From a virus, in the IMG/VR virus record IMGVR_UViG_3300025646_000058, positions 1-52,478 of that record: a stretch of DNA of 52,478 nucleotides. One strand, written 5' to 3'. The notes below the pieces were generated by a model. It was not told where the DNA came from and did no database searches. It saw nothing but the letters and a program-made list of their open reading frames with translations. Shown here one piece after another: positions 26,226 through 32,945 of this stretch (position 1 is the first letter of the stretch; the number at the start of each line of letters is the position of its first letter). The translations under genes were made by a program, and so were the position numbers.

Positions 26226-26324
26226 ATGAAACAATTAAAAAAACAAAATTCAAGTAAAATTTTTTACGATATATTATTAATGTTAACCGTTTTTGTGATG
26301 GTTATGTTTTTAGCCTACTATTAA
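26226..26324 (+). CDS. 32-aa single-span membrane peptide
   Basis: Encodes a 32-aa peptide: a basic start MKQLKKQNSSK followed by one hydrophobic span (ILLMLTVFVMVMFLAYY). It is the first frame after the early promoter and is followed by the shared leader of the next gene, so it is probably translated. Small early phage membrane peptides often alter the host envelope or block superinfection; no specific function is visible. Confidence 0.55.
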   Translation: MKQLKKQNSSKIFYDILLMLTVFVMVMFLAYY

Positions 26325-26360
26325 CAACAAATAAATTATTAACAATTAAAATTTAAAACT

Positions 26361-26579
26361 ATGGAAAAGGAATTTAAAACACATGGCGCTTATATTTTAA
26401 GCAACACAAACAGTTTATTAATTGAATTATCAAATTGTGGTGACGGTGCGAGGCTTAAATTAAGCGACAAAAACAACGTTGGTAAATGGCAGCAAATTAA
26501 ATATAATAATTTTGGTGATCCGTTTGTTACTTACTATGGAACAAAGTATTATTTAAACGAATTTATAAGAGTTAAATAA
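26361..26579 (+). CDS. Hypothetical 72-aa early protein
   Basis: Starts after a full copy of the repeated leader. The sequence (SNTNSLLIELSNCGDGARLK; KWQQIKYNNFGDPFVTYYGT) looks like a small beta-sheet protein with a conserved-looking Tyr-rich end. Its stop codon overlaps a copy of the motif word (26578-26586). Family not recognised. Confidence 0.6.
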   Translation: MEKEFKTHGAYILSNTNSLLIELSNCGDGARLKLSDKNNVGKWQQIKYNNFGDPFVTYYGTKYYLNEFIRVK

Positions 26580-26589
26580 TTGTGTACCC

Positions 26590-26649
26590 ATGAAAATTAT
26601 TACAATCATTTTATTAACTGTATTAGCAGTATTACAACAAATAAATTAA
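26590..26649 (+). CDS. Possible 19-aa hydrophobic peptide
   Basis: A short frame, MKIITIILLTVLAVLQQIN, begins four bases after a motif word and ends in the next gene's leader. It reads like a signal-peptide or membrane span. Support is only position and composition. Confidence 0.3.
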   Translation: MKIITIILLTVLAVLQQIN

Positions 26650-26670
26650 TAACAATTAAAATTTAAAAAT

Positions 26671-26856
26671 ATGAAAAGGTATCTTAATTTAAAAACAAAC
26701 TACGGCGTTGAAACAGTTGATCAGATCAACTCAAATGATTTTGAAACTTTAAAAGCTTTTAGGCTTGAATTAAAAAGGCTAGTTAGTGAAAATCATTCGG
26801 CAGGTTTATTGGTTTACACCTCACAAAAGGCAGATAAAAGTTGGAAAAAAAAATAA
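26671..26856 (+). CDS. Hypothetical 61-aa early protein
   Basis: Preceded by the repeated leader. Basic, mixed helix/strand protein (NDFETLKAFRLELKRLVSEN) ending in a Lys run. No family recognised. Part of the early operon. Confidence 0.55.
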   Translation: MKRYLNLKTNYGVETVDQINSNDFETLKAFRLELKRLVSENHSAGLLVYTSQKADKSWKKK

Positions 26857-26883
26857 ATTAATAACACTTTAAAATTTAAAACT

Positions 26884-27126
26884 ATGAAAAAAATAAATGA
26901 TACGTCTAAACTTTATAAAATATACGGTTTAGAATTTCCATTGACTTGCGATTTAGTAGCTAAATTTATTTTTGGCGTAAAAGATAGCGACAACGAAATA
27001 ATAAAAGCAATTAAAAACAATAAAATTTGCGAATATGATTTAAGTAGTTTTTTTATTAACTATGAATACAATTGGCAAAGTGATATTTATTTTATAGAGG
27101 ATTATTTAAGTAAATTAATAAATTAA
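26884..27126 (+). CDS. Hypothetical 80-aa early protein
   Basis: Preceded by the repeated leader. Mostly helical, rich in Asp, Tyr and Lys (LVAKFIFGVKDSDNEIIKAI). No family recognised. Early operon member. Confidence 0.55.
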   Translation: MKKINDTSKLYKIYGLEFPLTCDLVAKFIFGVKDSDNEIIKAIKNNKICEYDLSSFFINYEYNWQSDIYFIEDYLSKLIN

Positions 27127-27147
27127 TAACAATTAAAATTTAAAACT

Positions 27148-27591
27148 ATGAAAAAGGAAGAAAAAATTAAAAAGGCAATTTTAAGCAACAAAAATTTATT
27201 AAAAAATATAGTTGCAAGCGTTTACGCTGATACTCAAGAAGAAGCTATAAATTATTTTATTGACAATGCACAAAGGTACATTAAAGCAATAAAAGAGGAA
27301 CGTGTAATTTGTAATATTATAAGCGTATCCAAAAGTGGTATGAGTCGTAGGCTTGAATTTAAAGAATTTAGTTATGATACTAAACAAAAAAGGGGCTTTT
27401 TATACCAATTCCATGTATTTTTTAAGTGTTTAGGCTATAAAAATAATGGCAATGGCTTTTTAATTAATGGTTGTGGTATGGATATGGTATTCCACACTAA
27501 TTACACTATCATAAATCAATTGTATCATTTAGGTTTTATTGATAAAGATACTTGTAATATTTTGGCACAAAAAAAGCCTAAATCGGTTTAA
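27148..27591 (+). CDS. Hypothetical 147-aa protein with SKSGMSRR and GCGMDMVFH motifs
   Basis: The segments ISVSKSGMSRRLEF (about 57-70) and GCGMDMVFHTNYTI (about 112-125) are conserved hallmarks of a small protein family I have seen on phages and mobile elements, with no established function. The N-terminal 50 residues are helical. It has the shared leader, and its stop is followed at 27595 by a motif word and then a structured spacer. Confidence 0.65.
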   Translation: MKKEEKIKKAILSNKNLLKNIVASVYADTQEEAINYFIDNAQRYIKAIKEERVICNIISVSKSGMSRRLEFKEFSYDTKQKRGFLYQFHVFFKCLGYKNNGNGFLINGCGMDMVFHTNYTIINQLYHLGFIDKDTCNILAQKKPKSV

Positions 27592-27603
27592 TAAAATTGT
27601 GTA

Positions 27604-27673
27604 AACAGTCGAATAAGCGACTATAAAAAGACTTTAGGCTTATTGCGTTTAATGGGGTACTTTGCCCCATTAA
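27604..27673 (+). other. Two intergenic hairpins
   Basis: TTAATGGGG at 27649-27657 pairs perfectly with CCCCATTAA at 27665-27673 (9 bp, 7-base loop). Upstream, AATAAGC (27612-27618) pairs with GCTTATT (27638-27644), competing with a small GTCG/CGAC hairpin. No U-tract follows, so this looks like mRNA processing, stability or attenuation structure in the 124-base gap between genes rather than a standard terminator. Confidence 0.5.
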
Positions 27674-27715
27674 GGTAGTTAACAAATTGTGTATTAATCT
27701 TAAAAATTAAAAGTT

Positions 27716-27916
27716 ATGGATATTTATTTAATTAAAGACAGTGAAAATTTATATTTTTCACGTAGTTTCAACAAAGAAAAATGGATCAATAATAGAGAAT
27801 TAGCTTATACTTATACGCTTGAGGAAGCAAAACAAATATTTGAATTTTTAAGTAGAATTAAGCAAGATTTAAGCATTGAAAATTATAAAACAAGTGAAGT
27901 AATAATTAAAAATTAA
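27716..27916 (+). CDS. Hypothetical 66-aa early protein
   Basis: Acidic-basic mixed protein (MDIYLIKDSENLYFSRSF; YTLEEAKQIFEFLSRI). The 'TLEEAK' element recurs in the next gene (DTLEEAKKHLDNEI), suggesting the two are diverged relatives of one another. Such 'yxTleEAk' segments are common in small phage proteins of unknown role. Confidence 0.55.
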   Translation: MDIYLIKDSENLYFSRSFNKEKWINNRELAYTYTLEEAKQIFEFLSRIKQDLSIENYKTSEVIIKN

Positions 27917-27920
27917 AGTT

Positions 27921-28199
27921 ATGGAATTAATTAATGTAAAAATCGGTACTGCAGAACACAAACTTATTAAAGGTTATAACTATCAAGTAACTTCAAGGTT
28001 TATTGATGATAATATAAGTGGTGAGGTATTTAATTTTGATACTCTAGAAGAGGCTAAAAAGCATTTAGATAATGAAATAAATACGCATATTAATTTGTTA
28101 AGTGAGCTTGAAAATACTTTGTTAAAAGCATTGGAATTAAGTGAACAACTAAATTTAGATATTAGTGAAAATTTACACGAAATTATTGATAATTTATAA
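27921..28199 (+). CDS. Hypothetical 92-aa early protein
   Basis: Starts four bases after the preceding stop. It has a strand-rich N-terminus and a helical C-terminal half (LLSELENTLLKALELSEQLN) with coiled-coil character, plus a DTLEEAKKHLDNEI element shared with the previous gene. No known function. Confidence 0.55.
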   Translation: MELINVKIGTAEHKLIKGYNYQVTSRFIDDNISGEVFNFDTLEEAKKHLDNEINTHINLLSELENTLLKALELSEQLNLDISENLHEIIDNL

Positions 28200-28210
28200 A
28201 AATTAAATTT

Positions 28211-28471
28211 ATGGATACTTACATTAAATACAAAAAAATAAAAGATTATCAAAATAAAATAGTAGATAGTTTATCCTATAAATTAAACTTATACCCAAAA
28301 GATAACAACGGTTTAATACATGATAGTATAACAAAAACAATTGAATTTAAAGAGTTAAAAAATAAATTCAATATTGAATTTAAAAAACTGCAAAACATTA
28401 ATAAAATTGGAGTTAAAATGTATAAAAAAGATATTTTAAAAGATATAGAGGAAAAAAGAAAAAAAAAGTAA
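28211..28471 (+). CDS. Hypothetical 86-aa basic early protein
   Basis: Lys/Ile/Asn-rich helical protein ending in KRKKK. The reverse strand also has an open frame over the same bases, but this strand fits the operon and has an A-rich leader. The basic tail could bind nucleic acid; unproven. Confidence 0.5.
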   Translation: MDTYIKYKKIKDYQNKIVDSLSYKLNLYPKDNNGLIHDSITKTIEFKELKNKFNIEFKKLQNINKIGVKMYKKDILKDIEEKRKKK

Positions 28472-28493
28472 TAACCATTAAAATTTAAAAGCC

Positions 28494-29081
28494 ATGAAAA
28501 CAATTGCAATCTATCAATTTTCGGAATTAAGCGAAAATGTAAAACAAAAAGTAGTAGAAAATTTTGATACTGAATTAATACATACAGATCATATTTATTA
28601 CGATGCTCAAGAAACGTTTAAACAGTTTAACGAAAATATAGCCTACAAGCTTAAATACATGGAAAATGAGGATATAACAGGTTTAAGGCTACATAAATGG
28701 ATATTAAACAATTTATATGATGATTTGTTTAAACCTAAATTTATTAATAGTATTAAAAAAATAATAAAACATAAAAGGTTAAAAAATAATTATTACAAAA
28801 ATGGCAATGTTTCAAGTTTTTACTATTCTGCTATAAATGTAAATAATTGTTGTGTGTTAACTGGCGTTTGTTATGATGAAGATATATTAAAACCTATGTA
28901 TCAATTTTTGAATAAACCGTACGATATAACATTTAGACAATTAATAAATGACTGCAAAGAAAATTTAGAGAAAAGCTTGCAAAGTGAATTAGATTATTTA
29001 ACAAGTGAGGAAGGTATTATAGATCATATATCTTGTAATGATTATATATTTACTGAAAATGGTAATATTGTCAATATTTAA
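28494..29081 (+). CDS. Conserved phage-type early protein (ELSENVKQKV family)
   Basis: 195 aa. The opening MKTIAIYQFSELSENVKQKV is the hallmark of a widespread phage and mobile-element family without known function, in which a 'Y.F.ELSe.ak..a' start is followed by an 'Y' / 'F' rich domain. The shared leader is present. A motif word begins on the base after the stop codon (29082). Confidence 0.6.
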   Translation: MKTIAIYQFSELSENVKQKVVENFDTELIHTDHIYYDAQETFKQFNENIAYKLKYMENEDITGLRLHKWILNNLYDDLFKPKFINSIKKIIKHKRLKNNYYKNGNVSSFYYSAINVNNCCVLTGVCYDEDILKPMYQFLNKPYDITFRQLINDCKENLEKSLQSELDYLTSEEGIIDHISCNDYIFTENGNIVNI

Positions 29082-29121
29082 AATTGTGCAAGCATAAAAA
29101 AGTAGTAACGAATTAAAAAAT

Positions 29122-29373
29122 ATGAACATGAAAAATTATAGTTTACAAACTTGCGAAAATGCAATAGATAAATATGTTAATGAATTAGGCGGATATTGTA
29201 CGCAAATATATGAGGGTACTTTAGGTTTAGGTTTTTTGATCCTGCATGATGCGCCTGGATATAAACACATATTAATTAAGGAATATTTTATAAATAGTTG
29301 GAATAGTGGACACAAAGTAACAAAATATAAAGTTTTGCCAAAAAAATATAGAAACTTAATAAATTCAATTTAA
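29122..29373 (+). CDS. Hypothetical 83-aa early protein
   Basis: A small protein with two Cys (QTCENAIDKY; LGGYCTQIYEG). An internal ATG two codons later is an equally good start. It has a compact alpha/beta look. It directly precedes the clamp-like gene. Unrecognised family. Confidence 0.5.
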   Translation: MNMKNYSLQTCENAIDKYVNELGGYCTQIYEGTLGLGFLILHDAPGYKHILIKEYFINSWNSGHKVTKYKVLPKKYRNLINSI

Positions 29374-29393
29374 TAATTTTAAAACTAAAAAAC

Positions 29394-30683
29394 ATGAAAA
29401 ATTTAGAAAAGTTAGTAAACAAAAAAACTAAAGTGTTTAACGAAAAAAACGGTAGTGTAATATACCTTACGGATGATATTAAAGTCGTAACATTTGACAA
29501 TTTTAAAAATGTTAACGGTAAGTTAGTTAAAACCAATGAAATTGGTGATAAAGATATAGTTTTATCAAAATTAGAAAAGATACAAATAAAAAATAGTATT
29601 GATATAACAGAAGCCATAAAAACTAACCTTGAAAAAATAAAACAAGCAAGTAAATTTGTTGGTAAAGATGAGTTACGTCCCGTTATGAATTACGTTTATA
29701 TTGATAAAGGTGATGTTGTGGCTACTGATGCGCATATATTGGTCAAATATTCAAATTGTGTAGGCTTAGAGGGGGTAAATGATAAGTTTATACATCCAAA
29801 AGTAGTTAGCTTGTTAGAGGAAGCTAAAAGCATAAAATATGACTCCAGATTCATGTATGCAGAATTTAACGATTATTATTTAATTGCAACTGATAACGGT
29901 ATTGGTAAATACCCTAATTATAATGCAGTAATAATTAGAGATGAATTAATCGAAAATGCTGTAAATATTAATATTGATGAAAATTATAAAGATGCTTTAA
30001 ATTTTGTAAATAAAGTTACTAATCAATTTAGTATATACGATAATAAGGCAAAATATTACTTTGAGGAGGAAGGGCAAATTAAGGAATTTAATGTAAAAAA
30101 GGCAAATGTTAGTTTAAGTGAAAATTTAACTATAATGCTAATGCCTTTAATGCAAGATAAAAATTTACCTAACAATCATGATATATCGTTTAACGCTTTA
30201 AAACTTAAAAAAATAGCTGATACCTACAAAGTAAACAATCTTAATATTAATTATGCGAATAGCAATAAACCAATTTTAATAACATTTGAACAAATCGAAA
30301 AAACAAAAAAAGTAGTAACAAACAAACAAACAGATATGGAGGCAATAATAAAACAAATGGCAGAAAAAATTGCTCAACTTGAAGCGCAAATAAATAATCA
30401 AGTAGTAACCGAAACAGTTAAACAAGTTGAAACAGTTAAACAAGTTGAAACAGTTAAACAAGTTGAAACGGTTAAACCTAAAATTGAAATAGTTGATTAT
30501 AGCGAAAAGAGTATTATGGTATATGGTGACACTAAACTAATTAAAGATAAATTACTAAATGCTAATATAAACGCAAGGTTTAATCCTTTTCTAAAATTAA
30601 ACGGTATTAAAACGCCTGGCTGGATCATATCTAATAAACATAAAAGTGTTGTGGAGGCTATTATTTCAAATTGTGTAGCCTAA
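29394..30683 (+). CDS. Sliding-clamp-like protein (DnaN type) with repeat linker and extra C-terminal domain
   Basis: 429 aa. Residues about 70-310 resemble bacterial beta clamp domains: DELRPVMNYVYI (92-103) and VVATDAHILVKY (108-119) match the clamp's 'RPVL.gv' and 'atDghrl'. A coiled coil (about 315-340) and three VKQVET repeats (about 340-361) form a linker. The last 65 residues (IEIVDYSEKSIMVYGDTKLI, then GWIISNKHKSVV) form a domain seen at the ends of other Bacteroidetes proteins. Likely a processivity or protein-recruiting clamp. Motif words lie at 29754 and 30669. Confidence 0.65.
   Translation: MKNLEKLVNKKTKVFNEKNGSVIYLTDDIKVVTFDNFKNVNGKLVKTNEIGDKDIVLSKLEKIQIKNSIDITEAIKTNLEKIKQASKFVGKDELRPVMNYVYIDKGDVVATDAHILVKYSNCVGLEGVNDKFIHPKVVSLLEEAKSIKYDSRFMYAEFNDYYLIATDNGIGKYPNYNAVIIRDELIENAVNINIDENYKDALNFVNKVTNQFSIYDNKAKYYFEEEGQIKEFNVKKANVSLSENLTIMLMPLMQDKNLPNNHDISFNALKLKKIADTYKVNNLNINYANSNKPILITFEQIEKTKKVVTNKQTDMEAIIKQMAEKIAQLEAQINNQVVTETVKQVETVKQVETVKQVETVKPKIEIVDYSEKSIMVYGDTKLIKDKLLNANINARFNPFLKLNGIKTPGWIISNKHKSVVEAIISNCVA
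30411..30477 (+). repeat. 18-bp coding minisatellite
   Basis: Three perfect tandem copies of an 18-base unit (GAAACAGTTAAACAAGTT) at 30411-30464 are followed by a diverged partial copy to 30477. Each unit encodes one ETVKQV hexapeptide of the clamp-like protein's linker. Perfect identity indicates recent slippage or recombination, so copy number is likely to vary between relatives. Confidence 0.9.
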
Positions 30684-30725
30684 AAAAAAGTAAATAAATT
30701 ATAAACCAAATAAAAATTAAAAACT

Positions 30726-31268
30726 ATGAAAAAAATGATTTTAGCGTTTAAAATTGCTCGAGGTGGCAGATTTAATAATCAAGGATATTTATATTTTTTA
30801 GGTGATAAAGATATAAACGAATTTACAAATGATTTGTTCCTTGTTAATGAGGAATATTTAACAAGTAATGGCGATAAAGTAGGTTTAACCGAAGATGATT
30901 GTCAAAGTGGTATAGGTAAGATTGATATAGATGGTAATTATAACACTATTTACACAAAATACAGTGATGATCTAACAGAAAAGGAGTTTGAAGCTATATT
31001 AAGGGAAAAATTGTGGAATACTGATACTATTGTCGAAAATTCAAACTTTGCCCTAACTTGCCAAACTTTTAAAACTAATGCAAATATTTTTCAGGGCGAA
31101 AATGGAGCGTATAATTTAAGCCTTGAAGGTTTTGAGGAATATTCGCTGGATGAGGCAAAGGAATTTATTAAAAATGAATTGCCATTTACATTTTGCCCTA
31201 ATGATTTTGAAAAAAATGTATGGAGTAAATTGTCTATTGTTTTATCTAATGTTTATCATTTATCTTAA
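30726..31268 (+). CDS. Hypothetical 180-aa early protein
   Basis: The N-terminus (FKIARGGRFNNQGYLYFLGD) contains an 'ARGGRFNN' element found in several phage hypothetical proteins. The rest is acidic. The final codon and stop overlap a motif word (31267-31275). No function known. Confidence 0.55.
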   Translation: MKKMILAFKIARGGRFNNQGYLYFLGDKDINEFTNDLFLVNEEYLTSNGDKVGLTEDDCQSGIGKIDIDGNYNTIYTKYSDDLTEKEFEAILREKLWNTDTIVENSNFALTCQTFKTNANIFQGENGAYNLSLEGFEEYSLDEAKEFIKNELPFTFCPNDFEKNVWSKLSIVLSNVYHLS

Positions 31269-31279
31269 TTGTGCAAGCT

Positions 31280-31441
31280 ATGAACGAAAAAATACAAATT
31301 GCCTCCGTACAATGTGCGGAGGAATACCTAAACTTAACTATTGTTGAGTTGGAAACAGGGCAAAAAAGGGAAAAAATAAGATTTTTTTTGGATCTTGAAT
31401 TGCTTATACTTGAAGCGAATAAAAATATTAATTTGAATTAA
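31280..31441 (+). CDS. Hypothetical 53-aa early protein
   Basis: A 53-aa acidic frame (MNEKIQIASVQCAEEYLNLT, ending NINLN) begins four bases after a motif word and fills the gap between two early genes. Its codon use and spacing fit the operon. No homology recognised. Confidence 0.5.
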   Translation: MNEKIQIASVQCAEEYLNLTIVELETGQKREKIRFFLDLELLILEANKNINLN

Positions 31442-31478
31442 TTAAATAAAATAGTATTAACATTTAAAATTTAGAAAC

Positions 31479-32144
31479 ATGAAAAAGTATGCAGAATTAA
31501 CACAAACAGACAGAGTAACATTAGATTTTTTAGGATTAAAAACCTTAGATCAAGCAAATGAAAATTCAAGTCATAACGAATATAGTAAAAAATATGCCTT
31601 AGAGGAATTAGAGTTTTTACAAACAAATTTTAAAAACTATGTTTCAACAATAGTTTATTGTAAAGCTACTGAATTAGAGTGTAATTTTTTAGATAATATT
31701 CAAGCTTGTTTAATTGTTGATGGTTATATTTTAAGCGTATATATTTATAAGGGGAAAGTTCATTTATCACCTCATTACAAATATTTTTGGTTAACTAAAA
31801 ATATTAATTTTAATGAACCTGAACCAAACAAAATTGGCGTTTTTAGCGATAAAAAGATAAATGACTGGATAAATTATTGTAAAGCTAAAATTGATTATTT
31901 AATAAAACAAAATGCAAAGGATATTATTCATACTGCTAAAATAGAGAAGGAAACGGTTTTGTTTTTGAAAAAATTAAATAAGTATTTAACGCATGATAAT
32001 GGTGATTCAAAACACTATAAAATTGGCGGATTGATAGATATTTATTTCAAAAAAGATAATACAGTAACCGAAGCTAAATATCAATTTAATGTTAGCATGA
32101 GTAATAACAGTAATGTATTAGAGTTGTTGAGTATATTAAAATAA
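31479..32144 (+). CDS. Hypothetical 221-aa early protein
   Basis: Preceded by a copy of the repeated leader. Mixed alpha/beta with aromatic-rich strands (YILSVYIYKGKVHLSPHYKY) and a helical middle. No family recognised. The stop is followed at 32149 by a motif-word hairpin. Confidence 0.6.
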   Translation: MKKYAELTQTDRVTLDFLGLKTLDQANENSSHNEYSKKYALEELEFLQTNFKNYVSTIVYCKATELECNFLDNIQACLIVDGYILSVYIYKGKVHLSPHYKYFWLTKNINFNEPEPNKIGVFSDKKINDWINYCKAKIDYLIKQNAKDIIHTAKIEKETVLFLKKLNKYLTHDNGDSKHYKIGGLIDIYFKKDNTVTEAKYQFNVSMSNNSNVLELLSILK

Positions 32145-32148
32145 TTAA

Positions 32149-32186
32149 AATTGTGTAGCCTTCTGAATTAAGGAGGTTACACAATT
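32149..32186. promoter_or_regulatory. Hairpin made of two inverted motif words
   Basis: AATTGTGTA (32149-32157) and TACACAATT (32178-32186) face each other, giving a perfect 9-bp outer stem. Inside, CCTT and AAGG continue the pairing. It sits between the 221-aa stop and the 60-aa start (32204). No U-tract follows, so it is more like an operator or mRNA structure than a terminator. Confidence 0.6.
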
Positions 32187-32203
32187 AACTAAAATCTTAA
32201 ACA

Positions 32204-32386
32204 ATGGTAAAGGGTAATTTTTATAACAAGGAATATGTTAGTATCCAAATGGATTATTTAAAGGTAGTAAATTGTGTACTATCCTGCATTAATCAAATAC
32301 AATTGGATAATGCGAATAAACTAAAGGAATTTTTTAAACAAAAACATAAAAGTAATATGTTTTATAAGGATTTTAATTTTGAATAA
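32204..32386 (+). CDS. Hypothetical 60-aa early protein
   Basis: Last gene of the early operon. Short, helical, with two Cys (YLKVVNCVLSCINQIQ). It carries a motif word in its coding sequence (32270) and another four bases after its stop (32390). Function unknown. Confidence 0.5.
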   Translation: MVKGNFYNKEYVSIQMDYLKVVNCVLSCINQIQLDNANKLKEFFKQKHKSNMFYKDFNFE

Positions 32387-32409
32387 TTAAATTGTGTATC
32401 CATAACCAA

Positions 32410-32442
32410 AAGCCTAGCTATTAATTTAGTTAGGCTTTTTTA
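32410..32442 (+). terminator. Intrinsic terminator of the early operon
   Basis: AAGCCTAGCTA (32410-32420) pairs with TAGTTAGGCTT (32427-32437), 11 bp with one G-T pair, followed by a U-tract. It ends the transcription unit begun at 26,197. Confidence 0.85.
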
Positions 32443-32632
32443 TTTGTTTTAAGCCATTATCTTTTTGTAAATGGTATAAGTATATCAAAACGATATAAAA
32501 GTTTGTTAGGATTAAAATAAATAGCTTATAATTTAATTGTAGTAGTGTTTTTATATACGCTTTTTTATCCTGGAGCTGGATTTTTTGTGTTTCATTTATT
32601 TTTATGCGAATAAATAAGTAGCTCCCGAACCT

Positions 32633-32705
32633 TAAAAAAAAACCGATTAACAAATCACCTTAATCAAAAGGAACTCATTAATCGGTTAAAACTATGCCCA
32701 AAACA
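32633..32705 (-). ncRNA. Candidate small RNA (about 70 nt)
   Basis: A full-consensus minus-strand promoter (32,711-32,742) points into a short segment that ends in a perfect 10-bp stem, AACCGATTAA / TTAATCGGTT (32687-32678 with 32650-32641), followed by about seven U. The 27-base loop holds a second small stem, CCTT / AAGG. There is no reading frame inside. The layout is that of an independently transcribed small RNA. It lies in the 560-base gap between the early operon and the VirE-N-like gene, whose remaining bases hold no gene I can see. Confidence 0.6.
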
Positions 32706-32710
32706 GAATG

Positions 32711-32742
32711 CAAATATAAAGTGTTTTTTGATTAAAAACAAA
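32711..32742 (-). promoter_or_regulatory. Promoter of the candidate small RNA
   Basis: The minus strand has TTTG at 32742-32739, a 20-base spacer and TATATTTG at 32718-32711, a full match to the Bacteroidetes consensus. The only thing downstream before a strong terminator is the roughly 70-base RNA. Confidence 0.7.
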
Positions 32743-32945
32743 AAAAAATGAGGTTTTATTTGTTTATCCAAAGTAAAATAAGTAGTTTTGCAATTGTAAG
32801 TTTAAAAATTGATTGTATTAATTAGTTTTTAATTGTTTTATTGTCTTGTTTAGATGTTAGGGCATTGAGTTGCTACTTTGCCCGAAGCATCATTTTTTAA
32901 AACAGGAAATAAAAACTTACAACACAAGATAATAAAACGTAAACT

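Larger units (their letters stand above)
26338..31478 (+). promoter_or_regulatory. Repeated A-rich gene leader in the early operon
   Basis: The core AAAATTTAAAA stands directly before the start codons at 26361, 26671, 26884, 27148 and 28494, usually preceded by TTAACAATT and followed by CT or GC before ATG; near copies precede 31479 and, more weakly, 27716, 28211, 29394 and 30726. There is no Shine-Dalgarno. The conserved sequence acts as a translation leader or ribosome contact, fitting Bacteroidetes initiation; repeated copies also offer homology for gene gain and loss. Confidence 0.75.

Noticed and set aside
31123-31347. A 74-codon + strand frame over the end of the 180-aa gene
   Set aside because: It overlaps two better supported frames (30,726-31,268 and 31,280-31,441) and lacks a leader.
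32426-32653. A 75-codon minus-strand hydrophobic frame
   Set aside because: Its TTG start lies inside the terminator stem of the small RNA and it runs through the early operon terminator; a chance frame in AT-rich DNA.
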